NCBI GenBank assembly: GCA_001953115.1
Contig: LSSL01005539.1
Span: 1-34,282 of the forward strand
DNA length: 34,282 nucleotides
DNA from: Smittium mucronatum
Lineage: Eukaryota > Kickxellomycota > Harpellomycetes > Harpellales > Legeriomycetaceae
Direction of reading: 5' to 3'
Part shown: in pieces, positions 21,401 to 33,617 of the stretch
Numbering within the stretch: position 1 is the stretch's first letter
Layout of the letters: every line of letters begins with the position of its first letter
Position numbers and translations under genes: made by a program
Notes under the pieces: model-generated
Databases searched by the model: none
What the model was told of the DNA's origin: nothing
Seen by the model: the letters and a program-made list of their open reading frames with translations, nothing else

Positions 21401-24400
21401 CGTGGTATCGAAAATTAGTTTGCCTTAAATATGGATCAAAATATTGCACTACAGATGATATATATTGAGATGAGTCTCCAAATTCATCTGAAATGTTCCA
21501 AACTAATCCAAACTTTTTTGGTTTATTTCTTAAGACCCTAATATTTTATGATATGTTTTCTTTCTATCCAAATTTACCTTAGAAATTGCAAAAGACACAA
21601 ACATTAACTATTATATGTTTTAATATTAGTTATTACTGAAAATTTTCCCAAATTTTATTAAAAGTGGAATAGATGCGCGATTTTTTTTTTTTTTCTTGGG
21701 AGTATAAAAACATGCTTTTATTTTATTTTATTTCGATAATCTGAAAAATAATGATTACAATATAATTCAGATTCATGATAGGATTCACAACTTGATTCAA
21801 AAATTTTAGACGTAATTATTTTAGAATTTTTATTTCTTTTAAAAAAAAATTTATTATCAATATATTCTCGATAATTTAACATCTCTAACCAAATCCATTA
21901 TTTATTTTTTAATCTTGTTAGATATTTATCGCACTTAAATGAAATCCTGTATTATTTATTTTAAATTTACTTTTTTATTCTTTATAGAAGTGGATTTTAA
22001 GTATTTCTTAGATCTGTAAGTTAAAATTCTTGAAAATTTGATTTTTTTTATTTTATTTTTAATTCGGCAATGCAATGATTTTTTTATATATTGACAAAAA
22101 TAAAATTATAAGGCAAATCCATTAGTTTATTTTTAATTAAGGGGCTAAAATTATTTCCGGGCTTTGTCACATAGAGAATATTTATCGACACCCGATTAAA
22201 AGTATCTGTGTAAAAAATTATGCAGCTATATACAAAAATTTATATATATATATCCACATAATTAGTCGATATCATACCAAAATATCTTTTATCCAGTAAT
22301 ATATTGAAGTTTTATTTATTCATATATAAAACTCAAAAATAACTAAAATATCAATTTTTTTCATTAAAAATGTACAATAGCCGATAAAAAAATTTCAAAT
22401 TGAATTATATTAATTTATACATAATTTTTAAAAAACTAGTGATGAAAAAAATAAGATCCATCGAAATATCCCCTTTGAATTGAAATTAGTAAAAAAATGG
22501 CTATTATAAGTTATTTAAGAATGAAGCTTTTTTATAACAAACCTGGGAACTCTCGAATTAAAAGTACAATTACTGATATCCATCACTGAAAAATGTTTTT
22601 CTAACTCTAAAAGATGCAATGAAACCAAAATCTCTGAATAAATTAATATGTTTTAATTAATGATAAAAATATCATATCATATCATATCAATTCTTATCAT
22701 AATTTTATCATACATTTTAAATTTTTACTTTACATAATTTGATTTTAGATCAAAAAATTTATTCAAGGGTCGATTTATTTTTATTACGTTTTATAAAAAA
22801 TAGTTGATATAATCAGAGGAAATTTCAGAATATCTTGTAGATTGAGCTCTTTTTTTTGAAAAAAATATCTAATATTAAACTTAGATTATTTTTATAATGA
22901 TTTAGGACAACCGAGAGATGTTGAAAGAAGTTATATTTTTATAAATTATAAATGTTATTATTTTTCGAAAAAAAATTTTTTATTTTATATTTTTTAATAA
23001 ATATATATGTCACAGTTTTTTTTATCACGGTTTCCTATTTAATGAATAATTTTTATCTGATCTCATTTATTTGCCAACTTATTCTTCGTTCCAAAAATAG
23101 TAGCACTTGTGATATTTAATCTACCTTCCATTTTTGGAATATGGTATACATATTTATATTTCTTAAAGTATAAGAATTGTAAATTTTTTTGTCTATATCT
23201 TCCCAGTCGCTAATAACTGATTATTCCTTTATATTTCAAATTTTTTTAATTTGGATGTGTATTTCTTATTACTTTCATAGGTGATTTAAAATCTCCTTTC
23301 ATAACTTTTTTATTAAACTTGTTGTTAAGATCTTTTTCAGAAAAGATAGACTTTTGAAGCCTTTTGGTGATCCAAGATAATAAAAAAAAAAGTATGTTTC
23401 TTTATAATTAAAAATATTCTATCTCATTTGAGAAATTCAAAATAGAGAATTTTAATCTATTTAATTCTTTCAAAATGATAAACAGATGTAATGAAATTTA
23501 ATCTTTTTTTTAGTTTAGCTGCCTAATATTAAAAATTAAATTGACTTTTTCCAATAATTTATTGTTAATAGAACTAAATAGATATTACTCTTGAAACCAT
23601 TTAAAACTATTTTTAATTTTATTTTCAATTAATTTTAGAGCTATTTCATAAATTCACTCAAATTTTTCCCAATTTTTTTTTCGCTAATAAAAATAAATAA
23701 ATTATTAAATAGTGTTAGAAATTTTAAATTCCTAACACCTTTGAGAAAAAAATTTCTGAAAATAGCAGGATATTATTTTGCAATTTTTTATCACATTTTA
23801 ATAGAGGAATTTTCAATATTTGATCCTCCTTTATCTGGATCTAAAAATTCGACAGATTTTTTTATTTTTGGTTCTTAGTCTTCTTTTAAGTATCTCGTGT
23901 CGAAAATTACCCCCAATGAGTTAGAATTTTTTTCGATTTCTTTTGAACATTATATATGACTATTTTTTTTCTTCGCTTTTAATAATAGCCAATACCATGA
24001 GGATAAATACCCCATTCATATTAGTTACCCCTAGTAAAAAAATATTATTTTCAGATTAAAATTTTTTATATTTTGCATTCATGTAAACATTTTCTGATTA
24101 ACATGATAATTCGATTAAACTTTTTGAAGCGATTAATATTTTCAATTAATTTAATAATTTAACTTTACAATGAATTTGATTAATTTTTTTTTTAATAAAT
24201 GAAAAATTATCTGAATCTAAATTAACCCCACTTAAAAATAAAAAAATACTTCTAAATACCATATTATAAATTTTCGATTTTAATATTGAGGTTTTTATAT
24301 TATTTTCTTTTGTATTTTTTCTTCTAAAATTTGATAAAACGGAGTATATTCTATTGGAAAGAAGTTAAAACCATTTTTTTTAAAATATCTTTTTAATCTC

Positions 24401-25599
24401 CCATGGTCTATTTAAATCTCGTATATATCCATTTAAAATCGATTTTTTTATTTAAAGGAGCTTCAAAAAGAGAGAATTTTTCTGAGCGCTCGTTTATTTT
24501 ATAATTTTTAATTTTTTTATTCTAAAAATCATCCAATCTAGCTCAAACAGGGCATGCAGTTATTAATTGGTTTATTCAAAGTTATAGATATTGTTTAATT
24601 TTTTAAAACTCTTCTATTATAGCTCTTTGAGTAACGGAAGTATCTTCATTTAATCTCCAAAGATATTTAACTTCCTTTCATTTAATTTCCGTTTGATTTA
24701 AATTTATAAAGATGTTAAATATTGAATCTTTACATAATTTATGATTATATTCTTTATCGTAATTGTGCACCCAAACTATAAAAATTCACCAATTAAAAAA
24801 ATATATACCTTTGAAGATCTTTATAACACTTCTAAAAAAAATCTGATTAAGCTATTAAGGTAAATAAGATTAATTTTCTGATTAAATCTTCTAAAATAAA
24901 TAGCCTGAGGTCTAGAAAATATATTCAGCCAATAGCCTAGTAAAATTGAGAAAATGTTAATAATTTCGGCACTAAAAAGATAAATAAAGTTATATTGAAA
25001 CACCTAGTTAATTTCTTAATAGAGGATATTATATCAAAATAACATCACATACTGCATAAAGATTATACATTTTCCTGAAAAAAAATTAAATTTAAAAATT
25101 TAACCAATATATTTAAGGTCTGAGTTTTTTCAAAAAACTAATTCGAAAGTCATATATATTTTTAATAATTAAGAAATCAACACAATAGCGATTGATGAAA
25201 AATACTAATAATAATGACACCTATTCTAAATTTCCAATTTTTTTTAAAAGACCTATTATAAAGCAAGATTTATTTGTTTAAATATTAAATGAAAATTTAC
25301 AATTTTACCATTTTTTTTTCTTAAAAAAATTTATATACTGCGCGATATCGGGTAGCTTATTTTAATTCCAAAATTCGATATAGAATTTTTTTTATACTTT
25401 AAAAAAAATTAGATTAAAAACTTTCTGAGTGAAAGAAAATTTAACTTTGGAATATCCAGAAACCAAATTTAATATTTTATAAACATTTAAAATTTTTCTT
25501 TTAAACCAATTTTTTTTATCTAACATAATTTCTTTATATAATTAAAAAGTTAAAACTATAAAAACTAAAAAATATATTCAAATATTTTTCATTTACAAC
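18441..25599. other. Long AT-rich gene-free region
   Basis: Over 7.1 kb I see no coding relic that stands out from the A/T background. The few ORFs near 60 codons (21267-21449 and 24821-25003, both -) have chance-like composition. There are simple repeats: an AT run near 20019-20030, a TA run near 22240-22252 and an ATATC array at 22669-22690. Confidence 0.55.
22669..22690 (+). repeat. ATATC microsatellite
   Basis: About four consecutive ATATC units. Confidence 0.85.
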
Positions 25600-26819
25600 T
25601 TTAAACATTAAGAATTGCAAAGACGCTACGAAAAGATACGAGTTTGATTTTTATGTTGGCTCTGCGTCTTTTTCTGCTGAATATTCAAGTAACCATGATA
25701 TTTCTGTGCCCGAGTTATATAATAGTCCATCAAAAAACCCGTAGGATATATATTTTTTAACTGGATTTAATATAGAGTATTTTATTGAAATTTATTCAGT
25801 ATGTCAAAAAAATCTTATAGCTTCTGAAATGAAGATGGGAAGAAAATCTAAATTTGCTTTAAAAGATAAATTTCTAATTTTGATCACGTAATTGCAAAAT
25901 TATTTCAAGTATGATAGGTTGGTCCGTGACTTTAAAATATCTAGACAATCCGAATGTAAAATAGTAGATTCTACTGCTGAAGTTTTACACGAGCCATTAA
26001 TAATTCACTACAGTTTCCCAATAAAAAGGAAGCTCAGTTTTCACAATTGATTCTTCTCCCAAATAACAAGAATGTAGATCTGATCATCGACTGCGCATTT
26101 TTTTTTTCATAAACATATCTTTAAGACTGTTTCAAGACGTAAATTTACTTTACTCGGGAAAAAATCGATACTATTTCGTTAAGAGGGAAATAGCGGTGAT
26201 AACAGACGGCAGTTATGTATTTATTATCCCTGTTTTATAGTGTTCAATTCATGAGATATCGGTAATATGAAGAATGGAGAGTATATGCAGAGATTTTTTG
26301 AAAAAATCTCCTACCAATATTAGAATCGGTGATAGAAATGAGGGGATAGTTAATGTTCCATAATGTTTGATAAGGGTTATGTAGTATTGGAAAATAAATT
26401 TATAGTTGTTATTCCCAAAAAGAATAAATATTCCGAAGTTAACATGAGCTCACAGACTCAGATCCATTTTATCTCTCAAACAAAAAACAGGTTCTAACCC
26501 TCTAAAATATACCACTCCGATAAACAGAGTAGATTAAATCAAAGAGTAATAGTAGAAAACTTTTTTGGAAGGCTTAAATGCGTTTTTAAATTGATGAGAT
26601 ACATACAGGGAATATGTAGATAATGTTGAGACTTTCATAGATATGTGCGTTGTTTTAACTAACCTACACATATCAAAATCTCTATTAAGTATTAATGATG
26701 TTAGATATTACAAATCGATAAGATTCAAAGAGTTAGAATTTTTAGGAAGAAAAGGGAAAAAATCAACAGATAAAATTCAAACAGGAAAAGAAATAAAATC
26801 GCTCAAGATATTTTTGTAA
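25600..26819 (+). pseudogene. PIF/Harbinger-like DDE_4 transposase, near full length, broken
   Basis: Coding-like sequence of about 1.2 kb with at least six stops or frameshifts. In order: an N-terminal segment open to a TAG at 25742-25744; TGFNIEYFIEIY and MGRKSKFALKDKFLILIT, the usual pre-catalytic helical region; DLIIDCAFF with the first catalytic Asp at 26089-26091; EIAVITDG; SRDIGNMK-like sequence with the second Asp at 26255-26257 (the preceding codon is TGA); IMFDKGY; and RVIVENFFGRLK with the catalytic Glu at 26555-26557. A last frame (to TAA 26817-26819) continues DMCVVLTNLHISKSLL and a basic tail rich in Lys. All three acidic positions are still readable, so this copy is younger or less eroded than the one at 11589-12190. 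Unlike that copy it has no obvious inverted arms nearby. Confidence 0.8.
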
Positions 26820-29800
26820 TAACCTAAAACTTAAGTGTTAGAGATTATTTAGCTTCAAAAAAAGGTTTTGGGAAGAAGAAAATGGTCTTAAAAACCAGAT
26901 GTTACAGATTCTGATTCATTTTCATAAGCTTTAAGAAATAATTATAATATAAACATATATTTAATATTAGTTATTTGGTGCTATAAATTTTAAATTTTAA
27001 GTTATTTTCGTATAAATCGATTTAAATTATATTTTGAATCAAATGTCAATATATTTATTTCGATTTTAGATAAAAAAATTTTGATTTTTTTTTTTGGTGT
27101 ACAAGGCCAAAAACAATGAAAAAAACTGGCATCTATCTTTCTTCACTTCATCCTCAGAATATTTTACGCCGAAATTTATCTCTCACTAATTATGTAAGTA
27201 ACACTTTTATTTAATCGAAATTTCATTTGCTAATTTTTTTAAAACATAATTAATTGAAGGGTTAAATTTATTTCATCGAATCAATTTAGATGGTTTTAAA
27301 TTTCTAGCAGAATATTGGCTAATATATCTATTATCTTTTTGGACTAGAAAAAGATAAAAAAAAAATTTATTCATCTTTTTTTTCTACTTCTCATATTTTA
27401 AGAAAATTTAACAACATTAAAGCATGCTTTTATCATTTTAAATATATTTTTTATATTGAGATTCATATCTAAAATCATCTTTTTTATAGATTAAAGCTAT
27501 AATATTATGTTATTTATATGAGTCGATTAAAAGAAATACCTCATAAAACCGAGAAAATTGTAATATTATTAGAAAATTATATATATAATGCGATAAAACA
27601 TTCTTCATCTAATTTTAAAAAATGTTTTTAGATCCACTTTAGACTGTATAATACTGAAAAATGTACTTTAATATTTGAATATAGACGAAAAATTTAAATA
27701 AAACTTCTTGTTACGATATAAAGTATATACATTTCCTGCTGGTGGAATGGGTAATAATAGCTAATTATCAATATTATAATGAAATAAATTGTATATAATT
27801 ATACATAATTTAACTTATTTATATAATACTACTATTTTTTCAGGATAATATTCAAAAAAATTCATTAAATTTAAACAATAGACTCTTAAGCCTAAAATGA
27901 GCTTTTTATATAGTAGAAACGATAATAAAATTTTGGGCTTCCTCTACTTTTACTTAATAATCAACGAAATAGACAGATAATTTAGTATCAATATAAAATG
28001 CGATAAAACTTATAGCATTTCTTTGATTCGCAAATTTTATCATAAACTTTTTAAATACTAATGTTTTCAGCGTAGATACAAAGTTTCAAAATAAAAAAAT
28101 GAGTATATTTTTAGTTAATCACTGTATATTTTTTTTCTCTTGATTATCGGTCAATTTAATCATATTATGATCCTATTATTTTAACTTGAAATTTTCAATT
28201 ATTATTCAAAATTTTATTTTGACAAACGTATTTCGCTGAGATTTTTTTAAAAGAAATAACTGAAAGCTTAAACTCTGTTAGTATTCCCTAAAAAAATCTC
28301 AACATCATCGCAAAAAAAATTTCAAATTACCCCGATTTAAATGTTGTCAAAGAAATTTCACGTTGATCTTAGAACATTTTTTTGGGATCATACTTATCAT
28401 GAGCTCAAAATTTGAAACACTTTGGTTCATTCTCTATTATAAATTAATCTATTTGGTTTCTGGGATATAAAAATGACTATCCTTTTTAATGAAATATCAA
28501 TAAATGATTAAAGCTTACTATTTATAATTTTTTGATATTTTTTACTTTATTTAATGATGTTTTATGTAACATTCAGGTAACAAAATAATCATTTTTGGCT
28601 CTATATAATAAAAAAATAGAAATTTCTTTATATTTTCGCGAAAAATAGTTTTTTCAAGCATGTAAATTGATTGATATTATGGCATCCATATTTATGAAAT
28701 TTTCAAAAATGGAGGCCTATTTTAGAGAAAAAATTAACGAATAGGTATAAAATTGGGTATATAATCTAAGTTAGCAATTTATTTATTGGATTCAGCTATA
28801 ATTATTTGTTTTTTCTGATTTTATGACACCCCAGGGTTTGATGCAATAAAAAATTACGCAATTGATAACCATTAAAAATAACTTACTTCAAAATTGGACT
28901 TTATTTTGGCTAATCAGAAACTAAACACGCAGGAATATGCTTTTTTAGGACCAAAGGCAAAAAAGATCTTTATTATTTAGCCAATTTTTAATTAAATTGT
29001 TAATAGTTTAAATTTTTTGATAAAAAAATAGGACTTTTAGCTGCATATCACTTTTACTGGGTAGTTTTTTTATAAACTTCTCTAAAAAATTTGATAAACT
29101 AACTTTAGTCGTTTCTACTGAACAAAAAAAAAGAAATTTTTATTCTCTAATAACCTAAATAGTACTTTGAAATTATTTTAGTGTAGAATAAAAATTTTAG
29201 CTGTAGCTTTTCACTTTTATTGGATAAAAAATAATTTTTTGGGAATTTTGCCTAAGCGGGGTGCGCTATAAATTGCATTCTTAACAAATATTATCCCACA
29301 TTAAAAACCAATAGCTAATCAAAATTTTAATTAAAATATTATAATTGGTAATGATTTTTTTTTTTTAAATTATGATAAATTTCTCATTCGAAGATGTATA
29401 AAAAAAAACTATTTAAAGAAACAAAGCCAAAAATTTTCTTGAAAAAATTCAATTGTTTAATATATGGGATTATTAAATAATTAGGTCAAATTATAAGTAA
29501 TCACTGAAATATTAATAAATCAAGAATTTATTTAATAATTAGCATAGCTATTTATTATATGAGATTTCATTAATTAATAAATGACATATTTCTAAACAAG
29601 TTGCTTCATTATTAAAATAAACCACTTGGATTTCGTAAAAAATTAATTTTAATGAATGATAGATAAATATTCAATGAATTGGTGAACTTTTTAATATATA
29701 CAGGGTTTTTTTTTTTTAATTGGCGGGTTTTTATTGTATAAGCGAACAATTTCGATAAAATCTCTATTAAATAATATTCAGCTTATCATAAAATTTAGAA

Positions 29801-30325
29801 ATTTTTACAATTAAAAAAACTCAAAAATATTAAATTTTTGTTCTCAAGTATGTTCTAAATATTTCGGGTTATTAATTTTTTTAGTAAGTTATTTATAAAT
29901 TATACAAATTCAAATCTTATAAATTTATTTTTATAAGTTTATATCAAGATAAAAATATTTTGGCATTATGAACGTTAAGAAATGACCCACCGGTAATGAA
30001 GGAGTTAAAAATAATGAATTTAGAGTTTTTTATACGAAAACGTAAATCAAATTAAATAATACTAAATAAAAAATAGTGATTTATAAAATCTTCGAATTTT
30101 GTATAGGAATTTCGTTTTTTTTATATTTCTGCTTAATTATCTATGCAGATAATTTTAACCCCGACTTTTAATCTTCCTTCGGGTTCCCTATGTATTATTA
30201 TTAAAGAAAAATAAGTAGTTTTTATAAACCTTTAGATACTTTTTAAAAGGGCAACAAATCCATGCGTTATGTAAAGAATTAATACTTCATTATAATTTTG
30301 ATATATCATTAAAAAAAGTGATAAG
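26820..30325. other. AT-rich gene-free region
   Basis: No convincing coding frame. The first 100 bases may extend the transposase relic (a patch reading YLASKKGFGKKK in a shifted frame near 26845-26885). A GC-richer patch at 29269-29282 (GCGGGGTGCGC) stands alone. Confidence 0.55.
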
Positions 30326-30835
30326 TTGCAAAAATGATCAGATTTTTTTTAATATTTGAAAAAGTGATCAAATAATAAAAGTATTACCAGCTATAGCATA
30401 AAAAATTTCGAAGATTTTTTTAGTAAAATCAATTTGACCTTTCTAAACTGAAAAAAGAAAAAAAATATGGTTTTATAATCCATAGAATTCTTAATCTGAA
30501 ATTTTTTTACTTTTATAGGCTGATTTCTATTTATTTTTTTACTTTATTTTGACACCTATGTATGGGGTAAAAAGCCATTTTTTAGCTTTAAAAGCAAATT
30601 AAGAAAAACAAAAAATTTTAAACTTGTTCATTTCTGTCTTTTGATAGATAAAAACTGACGATTACCCCAAAACTAAAAATCTAAACCGATTCTATAACCC
30701 GAATTTCTGCATCATCTAACCTATTTCCAAAGCGATTTGCAGCTGTTTTAATAAAGAAAAAAAAGTGGCTCAATAAAAATCTTGAAAAAATAAAAGTTAT
30801 AAAAAGTTATTATTAGTTAGCTATTTTTGAAGATT

Positions 30836-31105
30836 TTAAGTTTCCGTGATATTCAACCTTTTAAACTTAAATTGATTTATTATTATTATTATTATTATTA
30901 TTGGGGGTCCAGATTTTAGACTGAAGATCAGAAAGACGAATTTCTCATACCAAGAAAAAATAATTTCGGCATTCGTTTCACTGATATCTCGCTTATAAAA
31001 ATAGCCCTTTTTGGATAAACATGGAATAATATTTACTGATACCACTGAAAAGAAACTTTTTAAGGTATATGTTATTTTCAAAATCTTTTTTTTTTCTATT
31101 TTCAA
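30836..31105 (-). other. Arm-borne ORF, left copy (89 codons)
   Basis: The frame gives a peptide identical over about 84 residues to the one in the right arm. It includes VVSVNIIPCLSKKGYFYKRD and ISETNAEIIFSWYEKF, then a run of Ile encoded by an ATT/AAT microsatellite. The non-repetitive part has coding-like composition. Nearby in the arm another frame reads AANRFGNRLDDAEIRVIES, also coding-like. I do not recognise either piece. They may be captured gene fragments or old element coding sequence. Confidence 0.35.
30877..30902 (+). repeat. TTA microsatellite in left arm
   Basis: About 26 bases of TTA repeat. The right arm has the inverse tract of about the same length at 33551-33576, so the two copies have not drifted in repeat number. 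Confidence 0.9.
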
Positions 31106-31499
31106 TACAAACCAAAATATTCTTCAAATTATTCTTATTAATACATAGATGGCACAAATACATTAATGATAATTTATTGATTATATCAAGATTGTGTTAC
31201 CAACTTAAAAATTTCTTAAATTCAAATGATTTCGAAAATAAACCTTTTTAAAAACAAGGATGAAGCGTAGGAGTTTCTTATTAAACAAAACATCGACAAT
31301 TTTAGTATTTATAAATTGATCTACAGTTCGAATATTTGAATTTTGGAAAAGTTTTATCTTTAAGATTGTGATTTTAATTATAATTTTCATTTAAGAATAG
31401 ACGGTTTTTTATTTTTTTCCAGAAATTAAAATAATGTTTGTTACCGTATGGGTCCTTGATTTACTAGAAAATTTGTCAAAAAGTTTTCAAAAAATTTAA

Positions 31500-32095
31500 C
31501 AGAAACCTGCCCAAAATTAGTTACCAAAGATGCCAAAAAAATTTCCTTGAAAAAAAATAATCTGAAATTAACTATCCTATGGCACATCGTGGAATAGAAG
31601 AAAATAAACCAGATTCAAATAAATATCGGGAGAATAAAGTTAAAAAAATATATAATCTTCTTAAAAAAGCGAAGAGCTTAATCCCGGTACGAATTATGAC
31701 TTCGAAACCAAAGAGGGGTTATTTTTAGTTTCACAACCTTTCCAAATCCATGCTATATATATTTCAGAAATTCAAATCTGTAATTTTATTTGATGCCCTT
31801 CATATAAATTTCAGGTATATTTTAATGATTCTAATAGTTTCATCTACGTGTGTTACGATAGCGTTCTTCAATTATCGTCCGGGGTTTAATATTCTGAAAA
31901 TACAGAATAATGGAATTTTTTCAAAAAAAAAATCAAAGGAAATTAGGATAATATTTATAAAAATTCTAATTTAGTGATGGTTTAAAAGATATGGAGACCG
32001 CGGTATCCGAAGAATTACCACTTTTAAATCACTATAGGTGTTTGGTACATTTAAATAAGAATATAATGTGTAAATTCGGTATGTTAAAAAATTAA
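31500..32095 (+). pseudogene. MULE transposase relic
   Basis: Ordered + strand pieces fit the Mutator-like (MULE domain) transposases. Near 31573 YPMAHRGIE fits the HP-AR-L block after the N-terminal zinc-binding region, followed by a Lys-rich helix with an AKSLIPVRI-like segment (family: AG--P--I). The frame 31750-31974 contains FDALHINFRYILMILIV and VSSTCVTIAFF, fitting the first catalytic Asp block (DATYKTNRY...L) and the (V)SST--T---AF strand; the Asp is at 31792-31794. In another frame, SDGLKDMETAV (second catalytic Asp at 31976-31978) is followed at the right distance by CLVHLNKNI (Cys 32039, His 32048), the family's C-(x)2-H-(I)-KN motif. The third acid and C-terminus were not found. 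Stops and frameshifts make it non-functional. The assignment rests on several correctly ordered motifs. Confidence 0.75.
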
Positions 32096-32716
32096 ATATA
32101 TTAAGCGGGTAGAGATCTCAAAAAAATTCCTTTTTATAAAAAATGGAAAATATAAGATCAGTTTAAGAAAATATCTACAGCTATTTAAAAATTATAAAAT
32201 TTAAAAAATGTGTTTTATCCTATCTTTCTGTCCCTAGATATGGGATATTATCATCTAATAATTATTAGTCAATGAGCAAATGGATTTCGGAATTGATATT
32301 AATGTCTTATTTTGATTTTATATTCATATTTATGTCATAAATAGGCGAAAAAATCTACTTTAAATATAAGGATACTCGAAATAGACTATCAAATATCTCA
32401 AAAAAATCTAAATAAATATTACAAAAAAAACATATTACTAGGGAATGATAAGATAATAAGACAATTAGGGGACAAATGATTCAGTATAGAAAGATCAAAA
32501 TATGGATATAGATCTGTAGATTTCGAAAAATAAAAATTTCTGTGGTTATATTGGGCATTAAATCCTTTTTTTACACTTTTAAAAAGGCTTATCTTTGTTA
32601 AAATTAAATTATGAATATTAAATATGCTATATTTGCAGAAGATACAATTTAATTAAGGTGTATGAGACAAATCTATGTCTCATAGGTAGTAATTTGATCG
32701 AATGTGATAAAAAATA
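32096..32716. other. AT-rich core of the palindromic element, no clear gene
   Basis: Probably holds the eroded C-terminal half of the MULE transposase. A patch near 32345-32410 reads YKDTRNRLSNISKK in one frame, but no diagnostic motif is visible. Confidence 0.35.
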
Positions 32717-32890
32717 ATTATAGCCACTGGTAAGAAATCGCCCTGGAAGACCAAGAACAATAATAACTTAGTATTGATTTGGCTGAAAGTGATTGAAGAT
32801 TAACGGATTTAAATTTTGAAAATTCCGGCTACAATAAAGGGCCTGTAAAAAAGGCTCTTGATGATATTAGTTATGTGTATTGTTAGTATA
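32717..32890 (+). pseudogene. Tc1/mariner-like transposase relic, N-terminal DNA-binding part
   Basis: In three shifting frames: ATGK (from 32723), NRPGRPRT (from 32736), then LAESD-stop-RLT (from 32779) and PVKKALDDISY (near 32843-32877). This reproduces the end of the first helix-turn-helix, the GRPR AT-hook-like linker, and the second helix-turn-helix of Tc1/mariner transposases, where (S/A)DRRLT and TV(K/R)RAL-(D)-(I)G(L/Y) are common. The stop codon is TGA at 32794-32796, exactly where Arg is usual, consistent with CGA to TGA. The downstream DDE/D domain was not recognised before the right arm begins at 33286. It is either a fragment nested in the MULE or part of a composite. Confidence 0.55.
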
Positions 32891-33290
32891 TATAGTTCAT
32901 TCACTCTCAAAATTTCAAATATACTAATTATCTATTTCTTAAACTCATTTAAATTGAACTCTAATGAATTTTAAAAAGAAAACAAAAAATAATATTTTTT
33001 TTTATACATTTTATCACAAATATTTAATCACAGAGGCCGAATTTTTTTAAAAAAATCAACATAAAAGTTTAATAATCCCATAATTTATGGTTATTAAGTT
33101 GCCATATTAATTTTTGAGTCCAGTTTTAAATTTTTTTGGAAATGATGTTTAAGTGTAAAAATATTACTTAGTAAGTTAGAAAGCTGTATAAGCATGTTTG
33201 TAATTTATTATAATAAAATACTGTAACGCTAATCTTTTCATATCGTTCATATCAGAAATTCATCTTTAACTGAGCCTTCGTTTTCCATTA

Positions 33291-33617
33291 ATGTATTTGT
33301 GCCATCTATGTATTAATAAGAATAATTTGAAGAATATTTTGGTTTGTATTGAAAATAGAAAAAAAAAGATTTTGAAAATAACATATACCTTAAAAAGTTT
33401 CTTTTCAGTGGTATCAGTAAATATTATTCCATGTTTATCCAAAAAGGGCTATTTTTATAAGCGAGATATCAGTGAAACGAATGCCGAAATTATTTTTTCT
33501 TGGTATGAGAAATTCGTCTTTCTGATCTTCAGTCTAAAATCTGGACCCCCAATAATAATAATAATAATAATAATAAATCAATTTAAGTTTAAAAGGTTGA
33601 ATATCACGGAAACTTAA
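33291..33617 (+). other. Arm-borne ORF, right copy (108 codons)
   Basis: Same reading frame as the left-arm copy but 19 codons longer at its start, because the 9-A run here keeps the frame that the 10-base run breaks in the left arm. The extra N-terminal residues include a Cys/His-containing start (YLCHLCINKN). Function unknown. It may be only a chance frame in a repeat. Confidence 0.35.
33551..33576 (+). repeat. AAT microsatellite in right arm
   Basis: About 26 bases of AAT repeat, inverse partner of 30877-30902. Confidence 0.9.

Larger units (their letters stand above)
30326..31168 (-). repeat. Left inverted arm (843 bp)
   Basis: Reverse complement of 33286-34127. The inner ~690 bases look identical except for one extra T in a T-run near 31086-31095 (10 T's here, 9 A's in the partner). 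The outer ~150 bases carry about six substitutions, for example ATATGGTTTTATA here against the partner's equivalent of GTGGGTTTATA. The match ends abruptly at 30326. Confidence 0.92.

Noticed and set aside
29035..29228. Direct repeat (TTTTAGCTG...CACTTTTA(C/T)TGG) 160 bp apart
   Set aside because: The match is only about 30 bases with gaps and could arise by chance in such AT-rich sequence.
31205..31390. 61-codon - strand ORF in the palindrome core
   Set aside because: Ile/Lys/Phe-rich, chance-like composition without motif.
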